Shown here in pieces: positions 44,601 through 51,640 of a stretch of 64,000 bases of DNA; position 1 is the first letter of the stretch, and each line of letters opens with the position of its first letter. The notes under the pieces are model-generated. The model was not told the origin of the DNA and made no database searches. It saw only the letters and a list, made by a program, of their open reading frames with translations. Source of the DNA: JAYEPK01 sp048569615. Its GTDB lineage: Archaea; Thermoplasmatota; Penumbrarchaeia; Penumbrarchaeales; Penumbrarchaeaceae. The position numbers and the translations under genes were made by a program. The stretch lies in assembly GCA_048569615.1 (NCBI GenBank), contig JBLIRK010000007.1, forward strand, positions 9,934-73,933, read 5' to 3'.

Positions 44601-44874
44601 CCTGCCATCCGGTCGGTGAAGTGGAGACCGTGCTGCTGATGGTGTACCTGTCCCCGTTGTTGCCCTCGTTGGTTAGTGTGAAGGCGTAGGTGACCTGCTG
44701 GCCGGCGCTTACCTCCTTGCTGGCCTTGTCCACCGTCAAGCTTACATCGTATGCCTGAACGGAGTTTCCAACGGGCATGTTGTAAACGAAAACCGCAAGC
44801 CCGCTTGCCACAAGAATGATGATCGCAAAGATCTGGAAGAGCCTCTTCCATTCGCTCGAAGATTTGGCTTTCAT
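38680..44874 (-). CDS. Giant surface protein with about 15 NEW3-like repeats and cytosolic zinc ribbon
   Basis: A 2064-residue protein: TM/signal (about 12-32), then about 15 repeats of roughly 110-130 residues, each with an F/Y-x-V-x-N-x-G-N/T-x-x-D-x-F/Y core (NEW3-type Ig folds), followed by one CARDB-like domain, a TM helix (about 1940-1965), a charged coiled coil (about 1970-1990), a P/A-rich linker and a C-terminal zinc ribbon (C-P-K-C ... C-K-E-C). It spans the membrane, with the repeats outside and the zinc ribbon inside. AGAGGT sits 6 nt before the ATG, and a terminator follows the gene. It may be an S-layer or adhesion protein with a signalling tail; this is inference. Confidence 0.85.
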   Translation of the reverse strand: MKAKSSSEWKRLFQIFAIIILVASGLAVFVYNMPVGNSVQAYDVSLTVDKASKEVSAGQQVTYAFTLTNEGNNGDRYTISSTVSTSPTGWQVTLSKTTTSNIASGGTDTFTVSVRAPTGVNISAYCYATIKATSQNDPINSSQSVLLSTIIKRTYGVLLESPGIKNVYPGDAVTYRFNVTNSGNDLDGYNLEATTVPTGWSASIDFDTGKFEPNTKKQAIVTIQSPSNAKAQTYQVTVRARSLTDNTTSATRTITTNVKQEYKLSIQSEGVKQVDITTQTVVNFNVQITNLGNGEDQFNLQYYIPPQYITAGWGGDLSTTTTSKVVADGKVNVTFFAYPPSKSLRPAVNSKGEFYINATSVGDGNIKRSVKVSCVVQPFYDVRILNTGSSLKTVDPDGTITFTFNVTNIGNDQDDFDFEVQYPDGFQDTSVEPSSITLPRDGKQLVTVTVTPDADIVLAQTYTLKIYANSTHGPSVSSSFQAKINKDYGAFLDAPNGAIISRGQPGNTYSIMVRLQNKGNGRDAFNLAVNGETQQIQTDWSPLISAATTPLLDSDQVYYFNITVSAPSTSTEGTYRFMVNASSQNSNVFKTIWLSVRIPQLYAVDITANRESMRGQFSNDTGPARKVYFDMDVFNRGSGTDTSIKVSVKQAPSGFAGLYTINFVENSKSQITINGGESKAARMTMDMPKISSGISAGTYQFTVETRSDNGTLTNTADDKIKTITLNLVLDPVHRVRILSGINSSQVALGSNVKFSVVIQNRGTTNDYYGLSIQHPDYGTKVSWSIPTANQTTRVLAPLEQEVITLTATIAQDVNTDWGSVWVKVKATHSEDETIFDERYFTAVFADAYAGNLATNDDFEQALPGEAASFLMSLQNRGTRTSDTFSIEVEKTSVSELFDNIEISPSLIVLASEARASIWVNVTVPSIDDKIIETGTYELSVKATSEGETTQDLDDIVVDTFTIKVKVMPVYKVQFIIPQGSASADPGTKLTNIKLNITNKGNEPATINVKLQTTNPTGYSNWVSISPSTVSGLKPNSATDIIATIDVKSSAIAGKITFTFNASVSGKSAYTLTGFDVDVNEEFLPDLTVPTGTTLKEAEPTELVTFSVKLKNKGNTLDGFDIELSSSKSQWADFGFVTGGVNTLETSVDDLAIDGDKTIWVEIDIPESAAAEEVTFTIKAISKGDTDKTDQQPLRVKVEPRRDLELVSSEETKEITPDVDERTTEVLYEVQVRNKGEDADTFKLEVLKSGMTRPAAVSQEVWDNIEFSQYPEWVTLSKKVTTQIPKGQSETITVSVKIPDSSYRVFDFNTTIWAYSEGDVAADNKYSEPLKLITKVKQAYGADIRGNDLFPTFLNKTDPTKMEVYFDIQVKNTGTGNDNFQLEIDESLPEDFQFLYFGGKEIYEVGKGKLVSLRIKVEMPADTLTGRYSFKARWISEGETTGFRTSEDYVTAWKEFTIDVQQTYGVEVTAESEEKKSRVGDDIVFDLTLANLGNEDDTFRIEVREEDTDNWATLSNSKLSLDAKGRTSDEKGFTLTIRVPDDNQDALAGFYYFNISVMRDSTSKTEREKATDWILLRIEIEESFEHTLETDKDTEEAEPGDRITFRFKLHNRANTEDTFEVDVKGNKDNWVDIPNQYRAITLLPDEEIYVFFNVTIPDLDEVREPRDVEADSYEFTVEVSSKGDRDKAPEELDFTVDVEQVFKAEVADVSKGAEAASPERWEVNDDEDLEIKVTLENLGNKDDTFEIKKPSNPAGWEITVSKAHVAIPMGDEEEITVTIRFQPTDGFYSGYKDLRFEVIPDDGSSAGKQERIYFTIHVTALVPDLTLAAKDIRLPSNPVDGEIYEVEVTVFNEGSALAEDVEVTLYDGNKAIRTDPDNIGAGDNTTFVFEWEATAGDHKLEVRINEGDAIIETSTSNNEAKAKKLSVSRFNFSSILGSIWFIGALALVALLAIIAAVLLSMNKNREVKELEEIISKLKAEGGPGGPRKVIKEAAGAPMAPSGAAAGLPSAPGKLAPVSDKKPASKENVKVQCPKCMTQQVVSIDKRPAEVPCKECGVTLVIPEKK

Positions 44875-45067
44875 GGTATGACCTCTGCTGGAGGGAAATT
44901 TTGAATGTTATTTAATACTTGTTGATGAATACTCTAGATATTATCGATTTTTTGTATTAAAAATGTTAATATTTTTAATATTAATGTATTATATAATTAT
45001 TATTTTTTTTCCAATTAGTATTATATATGGATTAAATATATAAGGATTCTCATAGGTGGAATGACCA
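44875..45067. promoter_or_regulatory. AT-rich divergent intergenic region
   Basis: A 193-bp spacer with long A/T runs, including a stretch at about 44,950-45,030 that is almost all A/T and ends in a poly-T run. A TATTAAATATATAAGG-type element precedes AGGTGG and the ATG at 45,068. On the minus side an A/T-rich block lies about 50-60 bp before the start at 44,874. AT-hook proteins bind such DNA, and the plus-strand gene encodes one, so autoregulation is conceivable. Confidence 0.55.
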
Positions 45068-45820
45068 ATGGGCGACCTGCTTACCATTCGATTGCCGGAT
45101 TATGAAAAGGATGCGCTGGACTTCTCATCCCACCTGAGCGAGATGCCCGTGTCGAAGGTAATACTTCCCTTCATTTCCGAGGGGGTGAAGGTGAGCCTCG
45201 GCGCAGTCCTCATACAGAGAATAGACAGATCATACGTCTATGGCAGGAGGAATCACGAACAGTTCGTGGAGCTAATGATGTCCATCGTGAGCTCGACCAA
45301 TCCGGGGAGCGCCGTGGGCATGATGGAAAACACCCATGAAAGAGTGCCCAAGATAATCTGGGATTTCTTCGACCTTCTGGAAGAGACGAGGGCAGTGGGG
45401 AGAATAAATACGGCACTTGAAGAGGTCGCACTTACCCCGGATGCAAGCTTCATCACCCCCGAGAACCTCAGGTCGCTGTGTTATTCCATTGGTGATTCAT
45501 ACCTTATGCACGGCGGCTCCCTGGAGTCCATGAACTACCAGCTGGCAAACGAGATATTCTTCAAGAGGATGCTGTATCTGCTCTACCGATGCAACGCCAC
45601 GGGAACCGCCAAATCGCTCTCCACCCAATGGTATGCCCACCAGGACATGATATCAAGGCTCGCTAACGAGATGAACGACCGTTACTCCGAAAAGTCAAAA
45701 TCCAGACCTGTTGAGGCCATAGTTGTGACCGGAAGCAAGAAAAAGAGAGGGCGCCCCCCGAAAAGGAAGAAGAAAGCCCTTCCCCCCGCTCCCCAGGTAA
45801 TGGCAAAGGAGATCAAATAG
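45068..45820 (+). CDS. RHH-like DNA-binding protein with C-terminal AT-hook
   Basis: A 250-residue protein. Its N-terminus (about 4-45; T-I-R-L-P-D-Y-E-K-D-A-L-D-F then a helix) fits a ribbon-helix-helix fold. A central helical domain (about 80-205) is unrecognised. The C-terminus has K-K-R-G-R-P-P-K-R-K-K-K, an AT-hook core (R-G-R-P). It is therefore a likely chromatin or regulatory DNA-binding protein. AGGTGG sits 8 nt before the ATG. It diverges from the giant surface gene across an AT-rich spacer and ends 2 bp before the convergent PAC2 gene. Confidence 0.6.
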   Translation: MGDLLTIRLPDYEKDALDFSSHLSEMPVSKVILPFISEGVKVSLGAVLIQRIDRSYVYGRRNHEQFVELMMSIVSSTNPGSAVGMMENTHERVPKIIWDFFDLLEETRAVGRINTALEEVALTPDASFITPENLRSLCYSIGDSYLMHGGSLESMNYQLANEIFFKRMLYLLYRCNATGTAKSLSTQWYAHQDMISRLANEMNDRYSEKSKSRPVEAIVVTGSKKKRGRPPKRKKKALPPAPQVMAKEIK

Positions 45821-45822
45821 GC

Positions 45823-46668
45823 CTATCCGTACATCGAGGGCAGGGGGGCCGAGCTCTTGCCCCCGGGTTTGGAAACCTGCTGGTATCCCCTCATCTTTGC
45901 CTCCAGGAGGTCCGCTTCGGCATATAAAGGTCCCAGATCGATCTCGAGATACGGGATTATTTTACGGAGAACTTCGATGATACCCGCCGCGGCCCTGGCG
46001 TCAGGGATGTTGTCGCGGGCCTCCGCCAGAAGGCAGGTCACCTCGAAGTTCCGTTTCTTGCCCTCGTTCAATAGGACTCCGGGGATCCCAGATATCAGCC
46101 CTTCGGGGAAGATCGGAACGCCCGCCTTGGAAAGCCTCTCCTTACCTGATGTGACCGAAGAGAGACCGAAGATGCTCTTGTCATGGTTGAGCTGCTTGGG
46201 CGCTACCTCCTCCATGGGCCCCTCATCCTCCTCGCCATCTTCATCTACATCGCCCTTCTGCGCTTTGGGCCCGGGGCCTTCACCCTCGATGACAAGCCCC
46301 TCAGGGGAGATCAGGCAGCTGCATTTCTGCTCATCGGCCCACTCGAGCATGGAATTGCATATCATCTTGATCAGGTTCGAAGGGGGCTGGAACTCCGAAA
46401 GGAACACAACAAGCCTTGTCCAGTCGCCGTCCGGACCCTCCAGATCGCCGGCGTAGAAGCGGACGGGATGGTGGGGCTCCCCGTCCCTCACTACAGAAAC
46501 GGTGGGGAAATAGACGGAATCCATGACGCCGATGAGTTCCATGTCAAGGGCCGCCACTATGTAGCTTGCTGTTATCGTGCTCACCAAACCCACGGAGGGA
46601 AATCCGTCAATGATGAAGGAATCCCTAAGGTCCAGGCGTCTGTACTCGAATATCTCTATATCGTCCAT
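45823..46668 (-). CDS. PAC2-family proteasome assembly chaperone
   Basis: A 281-residue protein with the PAC2 core: F-I-I-D-G-F-P-S-V-G-L-V-S at the start and G-I-P-G-V-L-L-N-E late in the chain, separated by an acidic low-complexity insert (about 140-165). Archaeal PAC2 homologues (PbaA/PbaB) assist or activate the 20S proteasome. The last residues are S-M-Y-G, which fits the HbYX rule (hydrophobic, Tyr, any) used by proteasome activators to dock. Divergent from the RibD-type reductase gene. Confidence 0.8.
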   Translation of the reverse strand: MDDIEIFEYRRLDLRDSFIIDGFPSVGLVSTITASYIVAALDMELIGVMDSVYFPTVSVVRDGEPHHPVRFYAGDLEGPDGDWTRLVVFLSEFQPPSNLIKMICNSMLEWADEQKCSCLISPEGLVIEGEGPGPKAQKGDVDEDGEEDEGPMEEVAPKQLNHDKSIFGLSSVTSGKERLSKAGVPIFPEGLISGIPGVLLNEGKKRNFEVTCLLAEARDNIPDARAAAGIIEVLRKIIPYLEIDLGPLYAEADLLEAKMRGYQQVSKPGGKSSAPLPSMYG

Positions 46669-46747
46669 TGGTGCCCCTTCCTTATGGCGGTGACATCGTT
46701 AGCGGGAAGCTTCCTTTTAATTCTGTCGCAGGTTCTTCTCTTATTTC

Positions 46748-46757
46748 ATTATATACT
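46748..46757 (+). promoter_or_regulatory. TATA box of the RibD-type reductase gene
   Basis: CATTATATAC centred about 28 bp before the ATG at 46,780. It supports a leaderless start there and excludes the much longer in-frame extension that would cross the PAC2 gene. Confidence 0.6.
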
Positions 46758-46779
46758 AGATACAACTACTGCAGGAACC

Positions 46780-47484
46780 ATGGAGCGTCCCGTTATCCAC
46801 ATCAACTGCGCGGCCACCGTGGACGGGAAGATCTCAAAACCGGACGGATCCCGCCTCCGCATCTCGGGCGAATGGGACATGGGGAGGGTTCACCGGCTGA
46901 GGGCGTCCCTTGGGGCAGTCCTGGTAGGGTCCGGGACCATCATCAAGGACGACCCGAAGCTCACGGTCAAGGAAGTCCATGTTCCGGATCCTCCATCCAT
47001 TTTCAAGGTTGTGATCGACGGAAGGGGGCGAATTCCTTCCGCTTCGAGGTTCCTAAGGACCAGAGGCCATTCCATAATCGCAACAAGGAGCGACTGCTCC
47101 CCAGATTGGAAAAGAAATATTCTGGAATCCATCGAGGACGAGGGCCTCGATGCTCGGATCATGGAATTCGAACCCTCTGAGAACACCATCGACATCGAAG
47201 TCCTTCTCAGGAAGCTTGCGGACCTGGGGGTGGACGGCATCCTTGTCGAAGGGGGAAGCAGGACCATATGGGAATTCGTTTCCGGGGGGTTTTTCGACAA
47301 GTTCACCATCTATCTGGGTCCTATGGTGGTCGGAGGGAACGGTCCCACGGTCATGTCGGGTCCTGGATTTGATGAGGCCCCGCTCAATGTGAAGATCATG
47401 AATGTGCAGGAAACCCCCGACGGAGGTCTGCTTGTCGAGATGGAGCCTTCCGGTCAATATGCGAACCTGCTCCTTTCACCCTGA
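46780..47484 (+). CDS. RibD-type reductase (2,5-diamino-6-ribosylamino-pyrimidinone 5'-phosphate reductase)
   Basis: A 234-residue stand-alone RibD C-domain enzyme, which reduces the ribose of the pyrimidine intermediate of riboflavin synthesis with NAD(P)H. The core shows C-A-A-T-V-D-G-K-I-S, then L-V-G-S-G-T-I-I-K-D-D-P-K-L, I-D-G-R-G and V-E-G-G-S. The start at 46,780 fits the family and its TATA box; frame-continuous sequence upstream to 46,183 overlaps the opposite gene and is not believed. It converges on dnaJ with a 31-bp overlap. It completes the same pathway step family as the fusion at 8,541. Confidence 0.88.
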   Translation: MERPVIHINCAATVDGKISKPDGSRLRISGEWDMGRVHRLRASLGAVLVGSGTIIKDDPKLTVKEVHVPDPPSIFKVVIDGRGRIPSASRFLRTRGHSIIATRSDCSPDWKRNILESIEDEGLDARIMEFEPSENTIDIEVLLRKLADLGVDGILVEGGSRTIWEFVSGGFFDKFTIYLGPMVVGGNGPTVMSGPGFDEAPLNVKIMNVQETPDGGLLVEMEPSGQYANLLLSP

Positions 47485-48572
47485 ACCTCGAGGAGCTTCT
47501 TAATCGCCTTCTTCTCCCTGATACCGGGATGCTTCGGGACCTCGACCCTTACCTGGACGTAAAGATCCCCGAACCGGTTGGGATTGTGGATGTTCGGCAT
47601 TCCCTTGCCCTTGATCCTGAGAATGGTATTGGGCTGCGTCCCCGCGGGCACCTTCATCTCCAAGGGTCCGTAGAGGGTGGGAACCTCCACCTTGGAGCCG
47701 AGGACCGCCTGGGGGTACGTTATCGAGATCTCGCACCTTATATCGTTGCCGGCCCTTTCGAAGAACTTGTGAGGTTTCACTCCCACGGTCACGAACAGGT
47801 CCCCGGCGGGTGCCCCCTTCTCTCCTTCGTCCCCAAGACCGGAGATCCTGAGTCTTGTGTCCGTATCCACTCCCGGAGGGATGTTGATGGATTTCTTCAG
47901 CGTCTCCCGCACCTTCTTCTTGCCCCGGCATTTCTTGCAGGGATCGCCGATGACCTGTCCCTCGCCGCTGCACCTCGGACATGCCCTTGTTGTGACATAC
48001 TGCACCGGGCCCAGGTTCTTGACCATCCTGAGGGAACCGGACCCGTGGCACTCCGGGCATTCCTGGGGCTCTTCACCCTTCTCGGATCCTGTACCCAGGC
48101 ATTTGGGGCATCTTATGAGATGGGCCACATCGAGGTCCTTCTCAACTCCAAGGGCGGCCTCTTCAAGGGTTATATTCACCGCCGCAACCCTGTCATCACC
48201 GGGTGCCGGGCCCCTTCTCCTGAAGGAACGCTCCTCGAAGGGATCCCCTCCGCCGAAGAAGGAACCGAATCCGCCTCCGAAGGACCTCATGAACATCCTA
48301 AGTGCCTCATCGAGGTCAACGTGGTGGTACTGGTAATTGGGCATACCGCCTTCCTCGGCTGCGAATCCGAACTGGTCGTACTGGGACCTCTTATCCTCGT
48401 CCGAGAGCACCTCGTAGGCTTCGGTCACCTCGGTGAACTTCTTTGCAGACGATGGGTCATCCGGATTCCTGTCGGGATGATACTTGAGGGCCAGCTTCCT
48501 GTATGCTTTCTCGATATCGGACTTGGTAGCGTCCTTCTGGACGCCCAGAACCTCGTAGTAGTCCTTCTTCAT
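47454..48572 (-). CDS. dnaJ: Chaperone protein DnaJ (class A)
   Basis: A 372-residue type A Hsp40 co-chaperone that stimulates DnaK ATPase and delivers clients. It has the J-domain (K-K-D-Y-Y-E-V-L-G, HPD motif at about 33-35), a G/F-rich linker, four zinc modules (C-P-K-C-L-G, C-P-E-C-H-G, C-P-R-C-S-G, C-K-K-C-R-G) and the C-terminal substrate-binding beta domains. The start at 48,572 matches the family; the six residues before it do not. The gene follows dnaK by 34 bp. Its 3' end overlaps the convergent reductase gene by 31 bp. Confidence 0.95.
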   Translation of the reverse strand: MKKDYYEVLGVQKDATKSDIEKAYRKLALKYHPDRNPDDPSSAKKFTEVTEAYEVLSDEDKRSQYDQFGFAAEEGGMPNYQYHHVDLDEALRMFMRSFGGGFGSFFGGGDPFEERSFRRRGPAPGDDRVAAVNITLEEAALGVEKDLDVAHLIRCPKCLGTGSEKGEEPQECPECHGSGSLRMVKNLGPVQYVTTRACPRCSGEGQVIGDPCKKCRGKKKVRETLKKSINIPPGVDTDTRLRISGLGDEGEKGAPAGDLFVTVGVKPHKFFERAGNDIRCEISITYPQAVLGSKVEVPTLYGPLEMKVPAGTQPNTILRIKGKGMPNIHNPNRFGDLYVQVRVEVPKHPGIREKKAIKKLLEVQGERSRFAY

Positions 48573-48606
48573 GGTAAGCACTGCCCTCAAGCATCATATT
48601 CAGCGT

Positions 48607-50445
48607 TTATTCGGCATCCTCTGCATCGACGTCGATGTAGTCCTCGTCCGAATCCTTTGTCGTCGATGCCTGCTCTTCATCCGCGTCCATATCCGATCTC
48701 TTCGTTCCGGAGGCCTGCTGGTACATCTTGGCAAAGAGCTTCTGGGAGGCCTCGGAAAGCTCCTCGGTCTTCTCCTTCATATCCTCGACGTCGTCTCCCT
48801 TTGCTACCTCCTCCACCTCCTTGAGGAGCTTCTTGACCTCCTCGACCTCGTCGGGATCCAGCTTGTCCTTGTGGTCCTTGATTGCCCTCTCGGTGGCAAA
48901 TACAAGCGATGTGGCGTTGTTCCTCGCCTCGGCAAGCTCCAGCTTCTTCTTGTCGTCGTCGGCAAACCTGTCGGCGTCCTCCATCATCCTCTCGATCTCG
49001 TCATCCGAGAGAGCTCCGGTACCTGATACGACGATGTTCTGGGAATTGCCGGTCGCCAGGTCCTTCGCCGTCACATGCACGATGCCGTTGGCATCTATCT
49101 CGAAGGTGACCTCGATCTGCGGAATGCCTCTCGGCGCCGGCGGGATACCGGTCAATGTGAATACGCCTAGTGTCTTGTTGTCCATCGCCATGGGACGCTC
49201 GCCCTGCAGAACATGTATCTCCACCTGCGGCTGGTTGTCCGAGGCCGTGGAGAAAATCTTCGATTTCTTGGTGGGTATCGTGGTATTCCTGTTGATAATC
49301 CTTGTCATCACCCCTCCCAGGGTCTCTATACCGAGGGAGAGCGGAGTAACGTCGAGGAGCACCATGTCCTTTCCAACCTCTCCGGACAGAACTCCAGCCT
49401 GGATGGCTGCCCCTATCGCGACGCATTCGTCAGGATTGATGTTCTTGGTCGGGTCCTTCTTCATTATCTCTTTGATCTTGGACTGGACCATTGGAACCCT
49501 GGTGGACCCCCCCACCAGGAGGATCTTGTCTATGTCCTTGGGATCGAGCTTGGCATCCTTCATGGCCTGCTTCACGGGTTTGATGGTTTTCTCCACGAGA
49601 TCGCTAATCAGCGTCTCGAACTGGGACCTGGATAGCTCGATATCAACATGCAGCGGTCCATCGTCGCTCTGGGCTATGAAGGGGATGCTGATCTGTGTGG
49701 TTGGCGTGCCGGAAAGCTCGATCTTGGCCTTCTCCGAAGCATCCTTGAGCCTCTGGACCGCCTGCTTGTCCTTGAGCAGGTCCACCCCGTGGTCCTTCTT
49801 GAAATCATCGGCGATCCATTCCATGACCCTCCTGTCGAAATCGTCGCCACCGAGGTGGTTGTTCCCCGATGTCGCCTTGACCTGGAAGACGCCGTCGCCG
49901 ATCTGAAGTATGGATACGTCGAAGGTACCTCCGCCCAGGTCGTAGACCAGGATGGTCATGTCCCCTTCCTTGTCCAGGCCGTAGGCGAGTGCGGATGCCG
50001 TGGGCTCGTTGATGATCCTCTTGACCTCGAGCCCTGCGATCTTGCCTGCATCCTTCGTTGCCTGGCGCTGGGCATCCTCGAAATAGGCAGGAACGGTGAT
50101 CACCGCCTCGGTGACCTTCTCTCCGAGATAGGCCTCCGCATCCTCCTTGAGCTTCTGGAGGACCATGGCGGATATCTCCTGGGGAGTGTACTTCTTTCCG
50201 GCCATCGCCACCTTGGTCTTCTGGCCCATCTTCCTCTTGATGGAAGCTATCGTGTTCTCCGGATTGGCAACAGCCTGCCTCTTGGCAAGCTCGCCTACCA
50301 GCCTGTCGCCCTTCTTCGTGATCCCGACCACAGACGGGGTGGTCCTGGCTCCTTCCTTGTTCGGTATGACCACCGGCTGACCGCCCTCCATGACGGCAAC
50401 AACCGAGTTCGTCGTTCCGAGATCTATTCCAATTACTTTTCCCAT
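48607..50445 (-). CDS. dnaK: Chaperone protein DnaK (Hsp70)
   Basis: A 612-residue Hsp70 that folds proteins in the cytosol through ATP-controlled client binding. The phosphate loops G-I-D-L-G-T-T-N-S and Y-D-L-G-G-G-T-F-D-V-S, the N-E-P-T-A-A/S linker region and V-T-P-L-S-L-G-I are all visible. It lacks the roughly 24-residue insertion of proteobacterial DnaK, as in Gram-positive and other archaeal DnaKs, which are thought to have been acquired from bacteria. The tail is D/E-rich (ending Y-I-D-V-D-A-E-D-A-E). Operon order is grpE, dnaK, dnaJ. Confidence 0.97.
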   Translation of the reverse strand: MGKVIGIDLGTTNSVVAVMEGGQPVVIPNKEGARTTPSVVGITKKGDRLVGELAKRQAVANPENTIASIKRKMGQKTKVAMAGKKYTPQEISAMVLQKLKEDAEAYLGEKVTEAVITVPAYFEDAQRQATKDAGKIAGLEVKRIINEPTASALAYGLDKEGDMTILVYDLGGGTFDVSILQIGDGVFQVKATSGNNHLGGDDFDRRVMEWIADDFKKDHGVDLLKDKQAVQRLKDASEKAKIELSGTPTTQISIPFIAQSDDGPLHVDIELSRSQFETLISDLVEKTIKPVKQAMKDAKLDPKDIDKILLVGGSTRVPMVQSKIKEIMKKDPTKNINPDECVAIGAAIQAGVLSGEVGKDMVLLDVTPLSLGIETLGGVMTRIINRNTTIPTKKSKIFSTASDNQPQVEIHVLQGERPMAMDNKTLGVFTLTGIPPAPRGIPQIEVTFEIDANGIVHVTAKDLATGNSQNIVVSGTGALSDDEIERMMEDADRFADDDKKKLELAEARNNATSLVFATERAIKDHKDKLDPDEVEEVKKLLKEVEEVAKGDDVEDMKEKTEELSEASQKLFAKMYQQASGTKRSDMDADEEQASTTKDSDEDYIDVDAEDAE

Positions 50446-50464
50446 TCATATCACCTCGTTACCG

Positions 50465-51346
50465 TTATTTCTTCTTCCTGCCGCCGTCTTTGGTATTACT
50501 TTCAACAGGCGGTTTCTTGTTGACTATGACCTGGGAAGGCCTGACGGCTTTTCCCTTGTAGATGTACCCCTTTCTGATCTCCTCCGCCACCATATCATCC
50601 TCGAGATCGCTCCTCTCCACGAAGCCTACCGCTTCGTGATATTCGGGATCGAAGGGCTGGCCCTTCGAGGTTATCGGAGAGATGCCTATCCGGTTGAACA
50701 TGTTCTTTACCTGGAGCTCCACCATCTCGATGCCCTTGAGGATCGACCCATGATTGGTCTCGGACCCGACGGGTCCTTTTATCGATCCCTTTGCGTATGA
50801 GAAGGTATCCAGCACTTCGATGAGGCCAAGGGCGACCTCCTGGATCCTGGTGTCAGCCAGGGCCTCCTTCTCCTCCTCGTGCCTCCTCTTGATGTTTCTG
50901 AAATCCCTCTGGAGCAGGTGGACCCTGTCCTCCAGCGAGGACCTCTCGACCGATACCCTGGAAAGTTCGGCCTTCATCCTCTCCAGCTCCTGCTCCATGG
51001 ATTCGAGAGATATCGACATCTGGGCCTCCTCGACGGGGCCTGCCTTCTCATCCACTGGGGAGCCGGCCTCCGGATCCCTCTTTCTTAGGATCACTTCAAG
51101 AACTCCCTGGGAAAAGGTGACGGATATCCTGTCAGGGTCAGGTTCGAAGGGGAGCGCCTGTATCGTGCTGAACTTCCCGCGGCTGCCGTCGGCATCCAGC
51201 TTGAGTATGTCGCCGGAAACCGCCATCCTGATGGCATCCTGTGGCACTCCGGGTAGTTCGACGGTCAGCCTGACGCCTCCGTCTAGCTCCGAAATGTCAG
51301 AAAGGGGCTCCCTCGTGTTCTTGTCCTCTCCTGGCATCTTTATCAT
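50465..51346 (-). CDS. grpE: GrpE nucleotide-exchange factor with N-terminal Hsp20-like domain
   Basis: A 293-residue protein. Residues about 110-275 are GrpE: long coiled coil, F-D-P-E-Y-H-E-A-V (about 232-240) and G-Y-I-Y-K-G-K-A-V-R-P-S-Q-V-I-V. Residues about 15-91 look like an alpha-crystallin (small Hsp) domain: L-T-V-E-L-P-G-V, I-L-K-L, and F-S-Q-G-V-L-E-V with the closing G-V-L. Ordinary GrpE lacks such a domain. GrpE releases ADP from DnaK; the added domain could hold unfolded clients next to it (inference). ATG at 51,337 is an alternative start. It leads the grpE-dnaK-dnaJ operon, 19 bp before dnaK. Confidence 0.88.
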   Translation of the reverse strand: MIKMPGEDKNTREPLSDISELDGGVRLTVELPGVPQDAIRMAVSGDILKLDADGSRGKFSTIQALPFEPDPDRISVTFSQGVLEVILRKRDPEAGSPVDEKAGPVEEAQMSISLESMEQELERMKAELSRVSVERSSLEDRVHLLQRDFRNIKRRHEEEKEALADTRIQEVALGLIEVLDTFSYAKGSIKGPVGSETNHGSILKGIEMVELQVKNMFNRIGISPITSKGQPFDPEYHEAVGFVERSDLEDDMVAEEIRKGYIYKGKAVRPSQVIVNKKPPVESNTKDGGRKKK

Positions 51347-51463
51347 CTTCCTCTATACAACCTTAAGTTGTTATCTTCTTGTGTAGATAAATGCGAGGTA
51401 GTATTTATAATTTGGTCATTGACCGGTAGAAATCCAATTATAAACGCTTGCATCTGAAGGGTC
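51347..51463. promoter_or_regulatory. Divergent promoter region of grpE operon and microprotein operon
   Basis: The minus strand has TTATAAATAC at 51,401-51,410, giving about a 30-nt leader before the grpE ATG. The plus strand has AATTATAAAC at 51,437-51,446, about 22-27 bp before the microprotein ATG at 51,464, so that transcript is leaderless. No clear heat-shock inverted repeat was seen. Confidence 0.55.
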
Positions 51464-51640
51464 ATGGCCTCGGTGCCCTGGATAGTATATGTTCTCCTGC
51501 TGATGACGGCCATAGTGTCAGCGGTGATGACCCGGATAGCCAGGGATGGGTGGAGAAGCAGGGGGTGGACGTGGTTCTTCGCCCTGCTGGGTTCCGGATC
51601 CGTGCTGGCTCTCATGATCATCGTGTTCCTGAGCGGATGA
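51464..51640 (+). CDS. Two-TM membrane microprotein (58 residues)
   Basis: A 58-residue protein: a TM helix (about 5-22), a basic loop with R-I-A-R-D-G-W-R-S-R-G-W, and a second TM helix (about 38-56). It sits just below common length cut-offs for gene calling. Support: a TATA box at the right distance, a clean frame and a 4-bp ATGA overlap with the PqqD-like start at 51,637, which implies translational coupling. Function unknown. Confidence 0.65.
   Translation: MASVPWIVYVLLLMTAIVSAVMTRIARDGWRSRGWTWFFALLGSGSVLALMIIVFLSG

Noticed and set aside
46183..46779. Upstream extension of the RibD-type reductase
   Set aside because: The added sequence covers the PAC2 gene on the other strand, and the TATA box at 46,748 places the start at 46,780.
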